From Cristatella mucedo (lineage: Eukaryota; Bryozoa; Phylactolaemata; Cristatellidae): a stretch of 64,000 nt of DNA. This document shows, piece after piece, positions 63,291 through 64,000 of this stretch. The stretch lies in contig WPIO01000018.1 of assembly GCA_009760855.2 (NCBI GenBank), positions 3,226,001 through 3,290,000 on the forward strand, given 5' to 3'. Position numbers and translations under genes: made by a program. The notes beneath the pieces were generated by a model. It saw only the letters and a list, made by a program, of their open reading frames with translations, was not told the DNA's origin and made no database searches. Each line of letters opens with the position of its first letter. Position 1 is the first letter of the stretch.

Positions 63291-63819
63291 GTGAGCTTCA
63301 AGGTTCAGATACTCCGTTTGGGGGTCGTTACATTTGTTAACAAGATAACAGCCCAAAGCAGAATTGCTTAGCAGGTTAAGTAATTTGTTGACGAATCCTT
63401 GTTTGTTGCTGGTGCAGTAGGTCAGGCAGCTGCTTCTTTTGAACCCTTTAAAACTTCTGTGAGCAATATCGACAGGCTGCTGAGACCGGGTGCTCGGCCT
63501 ATACATGTAGCCGATCAGTTCAGTAAAACTTGGGCTCAGTGGAATGTGCTACAGTTTACGATACAGCACAGAAGCTGGGAGCTTCTATTCCTGGCCGGCA
63601 AAGGATGCCATAAAGAATCACGTGGTGGCACGACACTCAGACTAAATGCATGCACGCCAAGCAGCATATATGTTTGTATTTGGGTTGTCAATAAATATTT
63701 TCTCATGATTCGTGTAACTTCAGTCTGCCTGGCATGGTGCAAAATCCTTCTTATTGCACAAACGAGTTTACAGCCAAAGCAGAGGCAGCCATACTGCAAA
63801 GATTTTTTGCACCTGAGTG

Positions 63820-63975
63820 TAATCTGTGTGTATAGCGCCCTAAGAGAGCTTAATCTCTATTCAGGCGCTTCCCATACCCCACGGGGCTCGAGCCCACGAC
63901 CTCTGTCATCATCAAATGAATTCACATTGACCTTGGTTGGCGTGAGCACCTCACTGGTCCAAGCCAGACTGCTGC
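63820..63975 (-). mobile_element. SINE-B
   Basis: GTGTATAGCGCCCTAAGAGA, hairpin, GGGGCTCGAGCCCACGACC and head remnant. Confidence 0.8.
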
Positions 63976-64000
63976 AGATGGTGCAACAGTGCACTGAACG

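Overview
This is a repeat-rich nuclear window from an invertebrate animal. It has intron-split genes with GT-AG sites, GC-rich promoter islands, long microsatellites and dozens of tRNA-derived SINEs and 5'-truncated non-LTR retrotransposons. A lophotrochozoan, perhaps a mollusc, fits best. That guess rests on a sex-peptide/MIP-receptor-type GPCR, the LINE/SINE style and a SPIN-type hAT element, a family reported from a pond snail. It is not proven.

Genes. (1) A TspanC8-type tetraspanin runs on the minus strand from 38559 down to at least 11963. Seven coding exons in phase 0 give 250 residues with TM1-TM3, all eight loop cysteines and the start of TM4. The last exon was not found. (2) Head-to-head with it, 234 bp away in a shared CpG-rich promoter, a two-exon plus-strand gene (38794-38936 and 45332-45713, poly(A) signal at 45944) encodes a 174-residue multi-pass membrane protein I do not recognise. 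(3) A single-exon peptide GPCR lies at 52436-53977 in a very GC-rich island. (4) Two weakly supported plus-strand exons lie at about 62815-63290.

The rest is mobile DNA. SINE-A and SINE-B are tRNA-headed families. LINE-alpha, -beta, -gamma and -delta are CR1/L2/Jockey-like 3' fragments. SINE-B carries a 3' hairpin like that of LINE-alpha, suggesting it borrows that LINE's machinery. Many insertions are nested, some with clear target-site duplications. DNA transposons are a 188-bp SPIN-like hAT with a perfect 8-bp duplication (28521-28708) and a pogo/Tigger remnant (43631-44072) inside a LINE.

The most unusual structure is an inverted duplication of tetraspanin exon 2. The working exon (23330-23524, minus) and about 1.2 kb around it recur almost perfectly in opposite orientation inside intron 3 (16142-17350, plus). 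A third, truncated exon copy lies at 24559-24634. The arms flank exon 3, so the pre-mRNA could form a long double-stranded RNA. The outer arms are visibly diverged while the core has one mismatch, which suggests gene conversion or an assembly artefact. CTG tracts sit in introns within about 75 nt of four of the seven tetraspanin exons.
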